64,000 bases of DNA from Theocolax elegans (Eukaryota; Arthropoda; Insecta; Hymenoptera; Cerocephalidae): contig CM047430.1 of NCBI GenBank assembly GCA_026168455.1, positions 25,500,735 through 25,564,734 of the forward strand. Direction: 5' to 3'. This document shows positions 1 to 9,493 of this stretch, piece by piece (position 1 is the first letter of the stretch; each line of letters starts with the position of its first letter). A program made the position numbers and the translations under genes. The notes beneath the pieces are model-generated. The model had not been told where the DNA came from, ran no database searches, and was given only the letters and a program-made list of their open reading frames with translations.

Positions 1-1160
1 TCCAAGCCCAAACAACAAAAAAAAATTTTGCTTTATAATTTACACTATACTACAAACACAAATTTAATTAAATTATTTCAACAGTAGGGCTATTTATGAA
101 ATGTTGTAAATCCCGTATGGTTTGCAACAAAATAATTATTTCACTAATTGTCGTCCCAAACGACAATTTTTTTCAGCGAAATATATTTATTTTATTCTAA
201 AAAGGGCTAAATAAATAATTTATGTTGCTACCAAGTTGAAATAATTTATATTTCCTTTTTTTAAATAAATTGAACGAGAAGGAAATGAAAATTTAATTAT
301 TCAACTTGCTAACAAGTCTAAATAATTGGTAAAAATGTGTGGAGATATAATTTAAACACACAAAAAGAGAAAACAAAGTTTTTTTACATATATTAAAATT
401 TCACAGCAAATAACGAATACAAAATATTAGGTTACATGCCGATCATTAAAATACATGCAAAAAAAAAAATTTAATTATTTAACTCACTCTCGAGTCTAAA
501 TAATTATATATTATAACTCTCGTATCTTTGCGGAACAATCACACAAAGATACTTAACATTAATTGTTTAACTTGCAAAAAGTCTAAACAATTAACACGAG
601 TTATAAAAAAAATTTTCTCACACTCAAAATTTTTAAAAATATAATACGAGTATCGTGAACAGTAATACTTAATAAATACCAAATATTAAATTAAGTAATC
701 ACTGTCAGACAATTGTAATACAAAAATAATTTTAATTATTTTACTCACACACGAGTTTAAATAATTAATATTACATCTTTGCGGCTGATTCACACAAAGT
801 TACTTAATGTTAATTATTTAACTTGCAAACAAGTCTAAATAATTAACAAAAGTTGCAAAATATATTTTAACACACAAATAAAAAAGTTACATATATTATA
901 AATAATTAGTAACAAATAGAACACAATTTTAAATTATATTACTATATTACAATATATGTGGGTCAGGGAGGGGAGGAGAGCAAAAATAAAAAGATGCGCT
1001 CTCGAACTCAAATAACAACAATAATTATATCGTCGCGTACCGTATATAAGAAAATTTAAATTATATCAAATTTTCTTTAAAAGGGGGGGGCAGCTACCTC
1101 TCCCAAAAGAATCTATTTTAAACATTCTCACACCAATAATAAAATAGATTATACAAGGGA
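1..1160. other. AT-rich non-coding DNA
   Basis: Very AT-rich sequence with no credible coding frame on either strand. Its main structure is an array of small hairpins between 291 and 846 (separate entry), plus an unrelated hairpin at 146-170 with arms AATTGTCGT and ACGACAATT. A G-rich patch (966-976) and a run of G (1083-1090) break the AT background. It may be part of an old repeat, but no terminal structure is visible. Confidence 0.6.
291..846. repeat. Array of five small hairpin repeats
   Basis: Five near-palindromic units lie at about 291-328, 471-509, 559-594, 732-768 and 810-846. The best is the last, where arms TTAATTATTTA and TAAATAATTAA enclose an inner ACTTG/CAAGT pair. The loops vary (GCAAAC, CACTCTCGAG, CAAAAA) while the arms keep pairing, including a matched TTAATTGTTTA/TAAACAATTAA change in unit three. 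Two further inverted motifs, CTTTGCGG...CACACAAAG, sit between units (about 522-551 and 777-801). Confidence 0.6.
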
Positions 1161-1633
1161 ACGAATTTATTTTATTAAATTGGAATAAAATAATTCGTCG
1201 CAGTGGTTTCTCTCGGCGAAACCAGCTGCAAAGACTTAATACGCGAAAGGGCTAGGCGATCGCGTTATCTCTCTCTCTCTCTCACACACCATATGACCCG
1301 CCTAGCACCTAACTCCGATTCCCCGCGACTATGGATTCTCTCTCTCACTCCCACTCGCGGGCGCAATCGGAGAGAGCCGATGATGATCGGGGGGGATTCT
1401 CGCTGCCCGCGATCCGCGGCGCAAGCTACTCTCTCCCTACTTTGCTGCTCCCATACAAGCTATGCAAAGTTCTCCCGCCAAGCTTACGATCGGGAGAGAC
1501 CGATCTCGGTGAGATCGGGCGCTTCCGGCTGAACACGGTCGCGCGCGAACTCTCTCCCGATATACCGGTGTATACCTCTCCTCGGATACCCGAGCAAGAA
1601 GGGGAATACTCCGGTATAGAGACGCGTCTCACA

Positions 1634-1840
<207 letters not shown>

Positions 1841-2220
1841 CCGCTCACGTATCGCCGTAACACTGCTCGCGCGCGAAAAGATGGCCGACAAACTTTTATT
1901 TTAATTTAAAATCGGTGAGGACGAAACCGAATGTCCTGTCACGGTCGCCATTTTTGACGTGGTATTCGCGGACCCGGTACACTTAATTATTTTATGTAAT
2001 TAATAAAACCGTTGGGCCGCGTTGCCTAATACCGCGCACACAATTATTTAATTTATCCGAACTGCGGCTGTCGCCAGGAACACGAGTTCGCTGGGACGAA
2101 CGGTGTCGAGGATTCGGGCGATCCTCCTTGCCTCGACACGATACGTTAATTAATATAACGTCGGCGGGAGCGGGGAGAATAAAATAAACACACATAAATT
2201 AAAATAGAAATGAATAAACA

Positions 2221-2226
2221 TTTATT
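2221..2226 (-). terminator. Canonical poly(A) signal AATAAA
   Basis: On the minus strand AATAAA lies four bases after the stop codon of the spliced gene model at 2230-2769. It supports that model being a gene 3' end, although the signal is short enough to occur by chance in AT-rich DNA. Confidence 0.45.
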
Positions 2227-2229
2227 CAA

Positions 2230-2769
2230 TCAATTTAACATTTTGGCCATCCAGGCCGTGTGCCGCGACAATCTTTCGCGCGGGCGGAAGTATCGGGAGC
2301 CAACCGGATCGAGATCCTCGCCTGCGGTTGACTCGACCCCGATCTCCGCTATTCGGGTACCGGCGTATCCGAATACACTCCCGATGTGCACTCACACATA
2401 CACTCGGGGTAAGGGGGGAACGCGCGGTAATATAAATCAAACTTACCGGGATGCGCCCCGTGGATGGCCCAGCCGATCCTTGTTCCTTTGGCCTCCTGGG
2501 CAACGGAGGCCGATGTCGGCTGCGGTGGTGAAAGGCGGCCCTGTCCCGCGGCGAGTGCCTCGCGAACCGCGTCCGCATTCACTCACAACCCCATCATTTA
2601 ACACTCACCAAATCACTCGCGGCTTACCTCGCGAGGATAATCCGGGTTTTGACGGGTTTGGGCCTCACGCGCCTTGTCGTTAACCGTAAACACTATATTC
2701 GGCACCGGATTTAGTTTCTGCTCCTCGAGCGGCGGATCGGGACGTACTGGTAGGCAATTGCCTAATTTT
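2230..2769 (-). CDS. Three-exon gene 3' end, unknown product
   Basis: Not recognised. On the minus strand three open segments join in phase: 2769-2628 (acceptor CCCTTTTTAG, donor GAG|GTAAGC), 2519-2447 (acceptor CACCACCGCAG, donor CCCG|GTAAGT) and 2321-2230 (acceptor AACCGCAG, stop TGA). The join gives about 100 codons without a stop, and AATAAA follows directly. The coding segments are more GC-rich than the flanks. The peptide is hydrophilic, with a proline and charged first exon, and ends in a basic stretch followed by TAWMAKMLN. No known domain is visible. The 5' exons were not found within about 700 bp upstream, so the gene may be partial, have long introns or be a transposon gene. The splice phases agreeing at both junctions is the main support. 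Confidence 0.45.
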
Positions 2770-3472
2770 CTAAAAAGGGATGAGAGTGGGAAACACACAC
2801 ACACACTCTCGCGCTCTCATCCCTACGTACTTTTGCGTGCGTAATTGTACACTTGATTTCTGTAAACAAATAAGTGTCGTCGGTTGGCCTTGATATACGA
2901 AAGGCTCCGACGACTTACAATTCGCGAATTTAAATATTCTATTCGTCGTGAATAGATTGTGTGACGATTTCCGTCACAAAATAAATTGCGTATTAACTAT
3001 TTCGACCAAAATTAGTATTAAATTGTGTTAAATTATACAATTAAAGTTTTAAATTTAATTGTGCAATTTAAGTTTTTAAGCGTAAATAACATAGATTAAG
3101 CGACTTACATTACATTGTAAAATTATAGGACGATTTAATAATTGTTATGATTATTATTGATTAAAAATTAATTATAATAAAAAAATATTATATGTTATCT
3201 TGTAAAAGAGTGACAGAGGGAAATAATTAAATATTAAAAGTTATTTGGAACATAAATAATTCCGACGTTTCAAATATGTAATAAAAAACTTAATTTTTAC
3301 GCTAAGCCCGTTGCGTGCCTGGGTCCGCCCATGGCCTCGAAGCTAATACGTGCTCTCTTCGGAGAGGCCGATGTGCCAAAGGGACAACTGAAAAAATATA
3401 ATTCCCCGTGGAAATTATCCACACAGGTATGCGTGCGCAGGGAGACAAAGAGTGTCTCGTTAGAAATCATTT
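2770..3472. other. No gene seen; AT-rich
   Basis: This stretch holds a short (CA)n run near 2800, AT-rich non-coding DNA and a GC-richer patch at 3300-3440 that leads into the LINE fragment. No open frame or RNA gene can be supported. Confidence 0.5.
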
Positions 3473-3841
3473 GTGTGCTATGTATGCGGTGTTAAGACGA
3501 ACGATCATGTGACCCCTCATAAAGATTCCCTGGGTTGGCTGCGTACAGATTCGAGGAGACACTATTTCATGAGAGTACTAATGTACAAACTGATACGTAT
3601 ACGTCTACTAAAATATCTGGAGGGTCCATTCTCCAGATATGTTACTAGGAACAATGTGAGGGGTCCACCAAAGGAATTAGCGACTCCCTTGATGCGCACT
3701 GAGACTGGAAAACGCTCTTTTCAAGTTCAAGGTACGCATCTATGGAATTCATTGCCGGCAAAGGTAAGGAACTTATCGTCACTTAAAAGTTTTAAGTCTG
3801 CTATACGGAGCACTCTCTGGCACTCGAATAAACTCGAATAA
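3473..3841 (+). pseudogene. Non-LTR retrotransposon ORF2 C-terminal fragment
   Basis: A 122-codon open segment whose end carries the pattern FQVQGTHLWNSLPAKVRNL followed by SLKSFKSAIRSTL. This WNSLP...SLxxFK signature is the usual C-terminal tail, downstream of the reverse transcriptase, in CR1/L2/Jockey-type LINE ORF2 proteins. Nothing upstream encodes reverse transcriptase, so this is a 5'-truncated LINE insertion, the normal outcome of incomplete target-primed reverse transcription. The exact clade cannot be told from so short a piece. Confidence 0.7.
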
Positions 3842-4320
3842 AACTGTCATGGTCTTACTTATTATTCTTGTGTCTGTAGCGTCCCATATACACCGCGAGT
3901 AAATGTATTTAACTTTTAAAATGTCGGAAAACGTCTAGAGGCATAAAAAATTTTGCTCATTATTTTTCATCTGAATTGAGTAAAAATTCACGTTTTGAGA
4001 GAAACTGAAATTTCGGTTGATGGCGTCCTATATAATGTTTCTTAAGCAATAATGACACAAAGTGACTTTATTTGGCCAGATAAAATATAAATAATGCTAA
4101 AAACAAAAAATAGTGAACTCGAATGTTTTTTGAAATTTTGAAAATTTTAACATTAGCTACACCGTACCCGGTCGGGATACGCTTCTAGGCGTAAACGGTC
4201 TGACTCACTAACATCTTTACTTAGTTTAGCCTTAACTTAGGAACCTTAGACCACATTTCTACAGAAAAATGTGATTTGCAAATTTTTCAACATACATGTT
4301 AATACAACATAAATGGATCA
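3842..4320. other. No gene seen
   Basis: AT-rich sequence after the LINE fragment with no coding frame. It ends at the (ATT)n tract into which the ORF1-only element on the minus strand is joined. Confidence 0.5.
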
Positions 4321-4321
4321 A

Positions 4322-4352
<31 letters not shown>

Positions 4353-6259
4353 TTTTTTTTTCGTGGGAGAAATCTTACATAAGACGACGACAAGGGTCCG
4401 CACTCGTCGCCAGTGCCGGATTCTTACCGGCTAAAACTCCAAACCCAACGCTTTCACCTGCCCAGCCCGGAACTGTTTTTCACATTACTTCAAGCTGGGA
4501 GGCGTGTCTTGTGACATGCGTCAATTCGGTCGGTCCTGTTTCTTCTTTCCTCCCTCGATGAGACTGCCACTTATCGTGAAGCGGCCTTTCTGGCGGTAAC
4601 GATCGCGCGCCTAAAGGTGGCACAGGCTCCGGACCTCGCCACGTGAGACACTCCCTCAGCATCCTTTGATGGACAAAGAGAGCATTTGGGAGCGCTCTTG
4701 CAATTCTTAAGGTTGTGTCCAGGCTCCCCGCACTTGTAGCACGACGAGGACCTATCCACTCCCTCACACTTCCTTTTCGTGTGGCCGAAGTCTAGGCACC
4801 GATAGCACCTCTCGACCAAGACTCGATCCCGAACGTGACAGCTTACGAAGCCGACGCAGAGATGCCGCATCGACTTCAGCTTGTCAGCGCTCTCATGATC
4901 CAGCTTCACGATAGCTGTCTTCTGTTGACTGCGGTTTAGGCCCAAAAGCGTCACCTCTCGGCCCTCAGGCGAAGAAGTAAGCACTTTATTTAGGGCTGCC
5001 ACCACTTCGTCCCTCGTTGTGAGAGCGTCCAGGTCTCTGATCTCAAGGGTAACCCTTCGAGCTCGGACTCGAACTTCTCCCATTCCTTGGGTAGCAGTAC
5101 GCACTTTCTCCGCGAATACTGCCGCATCGGTTTTTTTGCCTAGCCGAAGCAGGACGTCCCCCCGCCCTGTGGGCCGCACACTTAGAACCTACGCGCCACT
5201 GTCGTCCGGGTTCACTTCCTTTCGGAGCTTCCCCAGAACTTCAGCAAACGTTCGGTTCCTCGCGATTGTGACCACCAGGGTGGATACCGGCGCCTTCTGG
5301 CGCTTTCTCCTGTCAAGAGGCGCCTGTCCCGACTTAACCGTCGGCTTCTTCTTTTCCACCACAGGCTTGGACTTGGATTGCTCCTTGTCCTTACCAGGTG
5401 GTGGCACCTCCTTGCGAGGTTTCTTCTTCTTACGAGTTTTAGAGGCCTCGGGTGGGCTTTGAGGGCCCTCCCTACTCCTCTTTTGAGCCTGTATCTTGGC
5501 TGTAGCCGCGATGACGGCTTTAGCAATGATGCCTCTTCTCTTAGGCCGCCGACGATTCTCGTGGCCAACTCGATAATCCTCGACTTGGCACTTGTAATCA
5601 TCGACTGCTAAAGACATCTTCTTCGTTTTCCCGTAGAGCTCTTGTACAAGAGCGTCTACGGTTTTCAGCCCTGTTTTGACGACCATGGAAATGTTAGGCT
5701 GCTTTGCACAAGCTGCCAACATTGCCTGAAGTTCTTTTTTCAGATGGTCGTAAGTGGAGTCGATCTCCTCCTGCGCCTTCTCCACCTTCTTGTATTCCTT
5801 ACGGAACACTTCTATCTCCTCTTGAGATTCTCTGCTATAGGCAGAGATGCCGCTGATGGCGCTACCAATGCTGGTGACGCTACCGCTTCGTAACCTGCTT
5901 GCAGAAGCAAGACTCAGCATCTGGGATAGCGGCTGCTGTTGGGGGTTTTCTTTCGAGGACCCCGCCTCTGACGTGATGTTAGAAGTAAGCGGTTTCTGGC
6001 CTCCCCCAAAATCCATGAGGCCAGCGCCGGCCACCGGGGCTTTCACCCGATCGGAACCGACGACGGGATTCACTCCTAGTTTGGAGTTGCCCGCTTGGGG
6101 TAGTATGTTTTCATCTCGCTTGCTCATACTTCTGGTTGTACTGTTTGGTCCACGGAGATTATTTTATTTCACCTCTACCCTTCACGCTAGAGTGACGAGC
6201 ATTCCCCCATCCGCCACCCGGGGGACGCGCCACATACGGGGACAGGACACCCCGCGCGG
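4321..6259 (-). mobile_element. ORF1-only R1-like non-LTR element, copy 1
   Basis: On the minus strand this unit starts with CCGCGCGGGGTGTCC at 6259, has a short leader of about 130 bases, one long gag-like ORF1 (6127-4571), a 3' UTR of about 200 bases, and a tail of A's followed by (TAA)n at about 4350-4321. There is no endonuclease or reverse transcriptase sequence between ORF1 and the tail. The second copy at 6260-8210 has the same organisation and the same 5' end, so the loss of ORF2 is a property of the family and not a random deletion. It would need proteins from an autonomous relative to move. Both ends touch (TAA)n DNA, which suggests insertion into such microsatellites. Confidence 0.75.
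4571..6127 (-). pseudogene. ORF1 gag-like zinc-knuckle protein, copy 1 (nonsense)
   Basis: About 518 codons from the ATG at 6127 to the stop at 4571. An in-frame TAG at 5191-5189 splits it into 312 and about 205 codons. The N-terminal half has a coiled-coil-like charged segment (residues about 85-175) containing KQPNIS, and a basic Lys/Arg-rich stretch follows. The C-terminal half has an RRM-like gag region and three CCHC-type knuckles: CYRCLDFGHTKRKC, CYKCGEPGHNLKNC and a longer CSLC...H...C. This is the ORF1 pattern of the R1/TRAS/SART group, where the protein binds element RNA. The element's second copy lacks this stop and instead has a frameshift near the same place, so both are inactive in different ways. 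Confidence 0.8.
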
Positions 6260-6301
<42 letters not shown>

Positions 6302-8210
6302 TTTTTTTTTTTTTTTCGTGGGAAACTGGAGAAATCTTACATAAGACGACGACGAGGGTCCGCACTCGTCGCCAGTGCCGGATTCTTACCGGCTAAAACT
6401 CCAAACCCAACGCTTTCACCTGCCCAGCCCGGAACTGTTTTTCACATTACTTCAAGCTGGGAGGCGTGTCTTGTGACATGCGTCATCGTTCCTTATTCTA
6501 TCCTCCCACGTTGAGACTGCTACTTATCGTGAAGCGGCCTTTCGGGCGGTATCGAGCACGCGCCCAAAGGTGGCACAGGCTCCGGACCCCGCCACGTGAG
6601 ACACTCCCTCAGCATTCTTTGATGGACAAAGAAAGCATTTGGCAGCGCTCTTGCAATTCTTAAGGTTGTATCCAGGCTCGCCGCACTTGTAGCACGACGA
6701 GGACCTGTCCACTCCCTTACAATTCCGTTTCGTGTGGCCAAAGTCTAGGCACCGATAGCACCTCTCGACCAAGACTCGATCCCGAACGCGACAGCTTACG
6801 AAGCCGACGCAGAGATGCCGCATTGACTTCATCCTGTCAGCGCTCTCGTGATCCAGCTTCACAATGGCTGTCTTCTGTTGACTGCGGTTTAGGCCCAAAA
6901 GCGTCACCTCGCGGCCCTCAGGCGAAGAAGTAAGCACTTTATTTAGGGCCGCTACCACTTCGTCCCTCGTTGTGAGAGCGTCCAGGTCTCTGATCTCCAG
7001 GGTCACCCTTCGATCTAGGATCCTAACTTCTCCCATCCCTTTAGTAGCCGTACGGACTTTCTCAGCGAATGCTGTTGCGTATGTCTTCTTGCCCAGCCGG
7101 AGCAGGACATCTTCCCGCCCTGTTGGCCGTACGCTCAGAACCTGGGCGCGCGCTGTCGTCCGGGTTGACTTCCTTTCGGAGCTTCCCCAAGACTTCAGCA
7201 TACGTACGGTCCCTCGCGACAGTTACCACCAGGGTGGATACCGGCGCCATCTGGCGCTTTCTCCTATCAAGAGGCGCCTGTCCCGACTTGACTGTCGGTT
7301 TTTTCCCCGCCACTGACGCGGACTTGGATTGCTCCTTGTCCGTGCCACGTGGTGGTACCTCCTTCCGAGGCTTCTTCTTTTTGCGGCTCTTAGAGACCTC
7401 GGGGGGGCTTTGGGGGCCCTCTCTACTTCTCTTTTGAGCCTGCATTCTAGCTGTAGCCGTAAAGACGGCTTTAGCTATTATGCCTCTTCTCTTAGGCCGC
7501 CGACGATTCTCGTGACCAACTCGATAATCCTCGACTTGGCACTTGTAATCGTCGACTGCCGAAAACATCTTTTTGGTTTTCCCGTAGAACTCTTGTACAA
7601 GAGTGTCTACGGTCTTCAGCCCTGTCTTGACGACCATGGAGATGTTAGGCTGCTTTGCACAAGCGGCCAACATAGCCTGGAGTTCGCTCTTTAGATGGTC
7701 GTAAGTGGAGCCGATGTCCTCCTGCGCCTTCTCTACCTTCTCGTATTCCTTGCGGAATATGTCGATCTCCTCTTGAGATTCCTTACTATAGGCAGAGATG
7801 CTACTGATGGCACTACCAAGGCTGGTAACGCTGCCGCTTCTTAACCTGTTTGCGGATGCAACACTCAACATCTGTAACGACGGCTGCTGTTGGGGGTTTT
7901 CTTTCGAGGGCCCCACCTCTAACGTGTTCGTAGAACGAAGCGCTTGGTGGCCTCCCCCAAAATCCGTGAGGCCAGCGCCGGCCACCGGGGCTTTCACCCG
8001 ATCGGAACCGACGGCGGGATTGACTCCTAGTTTGGAGCTGCCCGCTTGGGGTAATAGGTATTCCATTCGCTTGCTCATCATCCTTCTTCAACTGTTTGGT
8101 CCACGGAGGCTATTTTGTTTCACCTCTACCCTTCACGCAAGCGTGACGAGCTTTCCCCCATCCGCCACCCGGGGGACGCGCCGCATACGGGAACAGGAAA
8201 CCCCGCGCGG
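6260..8210 (-). mobile_element. ORF1-only R1-like non-LTR element, copy 2
   Basis: Second copy of the same family, upstream of copy 1 on the minus strand and joined to it head-to-tail. Its (TAA)n tail (6300-6260) runs directly into the 5' end of copy 1 at 6259. It begins at 8210 with the same CCGCGCGG sequence and ends in a long A tract (complement of 6316-6301) before the TAA repeat. Sequence identity with copy 1 looks high but with scattered substitutions, so the two are not products of a very recent duplication. Its 5' end abuts the 5' side of the plus-strand R1-like element. Confidence 0.75.
6524..8081 (-). pseudogene. ORF1 gag-like zinc-knuckle protein, copy 2 (frameshift)
   Basis: Starts MMSKRMEYLLPQAG at 8081-8078 and is open to about 7150, where a one-base difference from copy 1 shifts the frame. 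The remainder continues in another frame from about 7201 to 6524. Domains are as in copy 1: a charged helical N-terminal segment with KQPNIS, a basic linker and three C-terminal zinc knuckles (CYRCLDFGHTKRNC, CYKCGEPGYNLKNC, with the His of the second replaced by Tyr, and CFLC...H...C). The changed knuckle residue and the frameshift both argue against function. Confidence 0.75.
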
Positions 8211-9493
8211 TAAAGGTGACTCACCTGGCCTTTACGTCATCTAATGTTACAGGTATAGACGCTCTGCGTAAGGACATTAATGCGGCAGAAGTGAGGGGCG
8301 AAAAGACCTTTGCTGTAAACCGCGATATCCTTAAGAGCATGGTGGAGGCGCTTAAGAAGCAGCCCAACATCAGCAGGGCAATTAAAGATGGACTGCCTGT
8401 GCTGCAGGGTAAGATAGAGGAATTGGAGGAGGACAGGCGCCTCATCATAAAGGCCAAGCGATCGCTGGTGGAGAGCACCAGCGGGGCTTGGTCAAAAAAA
8501 GTTGTTACGTCTCAGCCTACTCCGAGCAGCATAAGGCAGTCGTCCGTCTCGCCCTCGGACCTTGTGGAGGGTGGACGGTCGAATAAAAAAAAGAAGACGC
8601 CCAAACAAACACCTATGGCGAAACAGGAAAAACCCTCGACCAGGCCAGATGACTGGGTCGAGGTGAAAATGAAGAAAAAGAAAAGAAAGGAGAAGAAAAA
8701 GAAGGAGCAAAAGACAGAGGCTAAAGCCTCCAAATCGATGGCTAAACCAAAGATGGCCGGTAAGACCAAGCCAGAAGCCATCGTCTTAAAGCCAGCGAGC
8801 GGCAAGACCTACGCCGATATACTTGGAGGTATTCGGCAACAGGTCAACCCAGCCGATCACGGGGCGGATGTTAGGAGTGTCCGTTGCACCAGGAACGGAG
8901 CCCTCATGATCGAGCTTAAGAAAATAGAAAGCTCGAAAAAGGAGGGTTTCACCCAGGTACTCAAGGACGCAGTGGGAGATGCAGCAACGATGCGTATCCT
9001 TACACCCACTGCCGTCCTTGACATATGGGACATCGACTGTTGTAGCACGAAGGAAGAGGTTAGCGAGGCGATTACCAAAGCAATAGGAAGTGGAGAAGAG
9101 CCCGCTAGCCTAAGACTTACGAGGCCAAACAAAGCTGGGCAGTTTCTGGCTATTGCCACCGTAACGGAGGTGGCAGCGAAGAAACTGCTTGAATCGGCCC
9201 GGCTAAAGATCGGCTGGATCAACTGCCGTATACGCAGACGGCAGGTCGCCGTGCGCTGCTACAGGTGCCTGGGATACGGGCACCTGGGCGCAGACTGCAA
9301 GGGACCTGACCGCAGCAAATGCTGCTATCGGTGTGGCGCACAGGAGCACTTTGCCGCCAATTGCAAAGCAGATGCCAGGTGCTTCCTGTGCGCTAGACCG
9401 GGCGCGTTGACTGAATCGCTGGCTCACGTGGCCGGATCGAGCGTCTGTCGCGCCCTCCGACAGGCTCTAACAGGCAATCGTCGAAATGGTTAA
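8211..9493 (+). pseudogene. R1-like ORF1 (gag), N-terminally truncated
   Basis: Open frame of about 425 codons entering from the junction at 8210/8211 without an ATG. The first in-frame ATG is near 8339. It shares KQPNIS with the ORF1 of the neighbouring minus-strand elements, so these are relatives. A Lys-rich region (about 8580-8760) precedes an RRM-like gag region, and three knuckles end the protein: CYRCLGYGHLGADC, CYRCGAQEHFAANC and CFLC...H...C. The stop TAA at 9491-9493 overlaps the ATG of ORF2 at 9486 in ATGGTTAA. This arrangement is consistent with the termination-reinitiation coupling known for SART1/R1-type elements. Confidence 0.8.

Noticed and set aside
291..846. CRISPR-like array
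   Set aside because: The units are palindromes of unequal spacing in eukaryotic AT-rich DNA, without identical repeats or cas genes.
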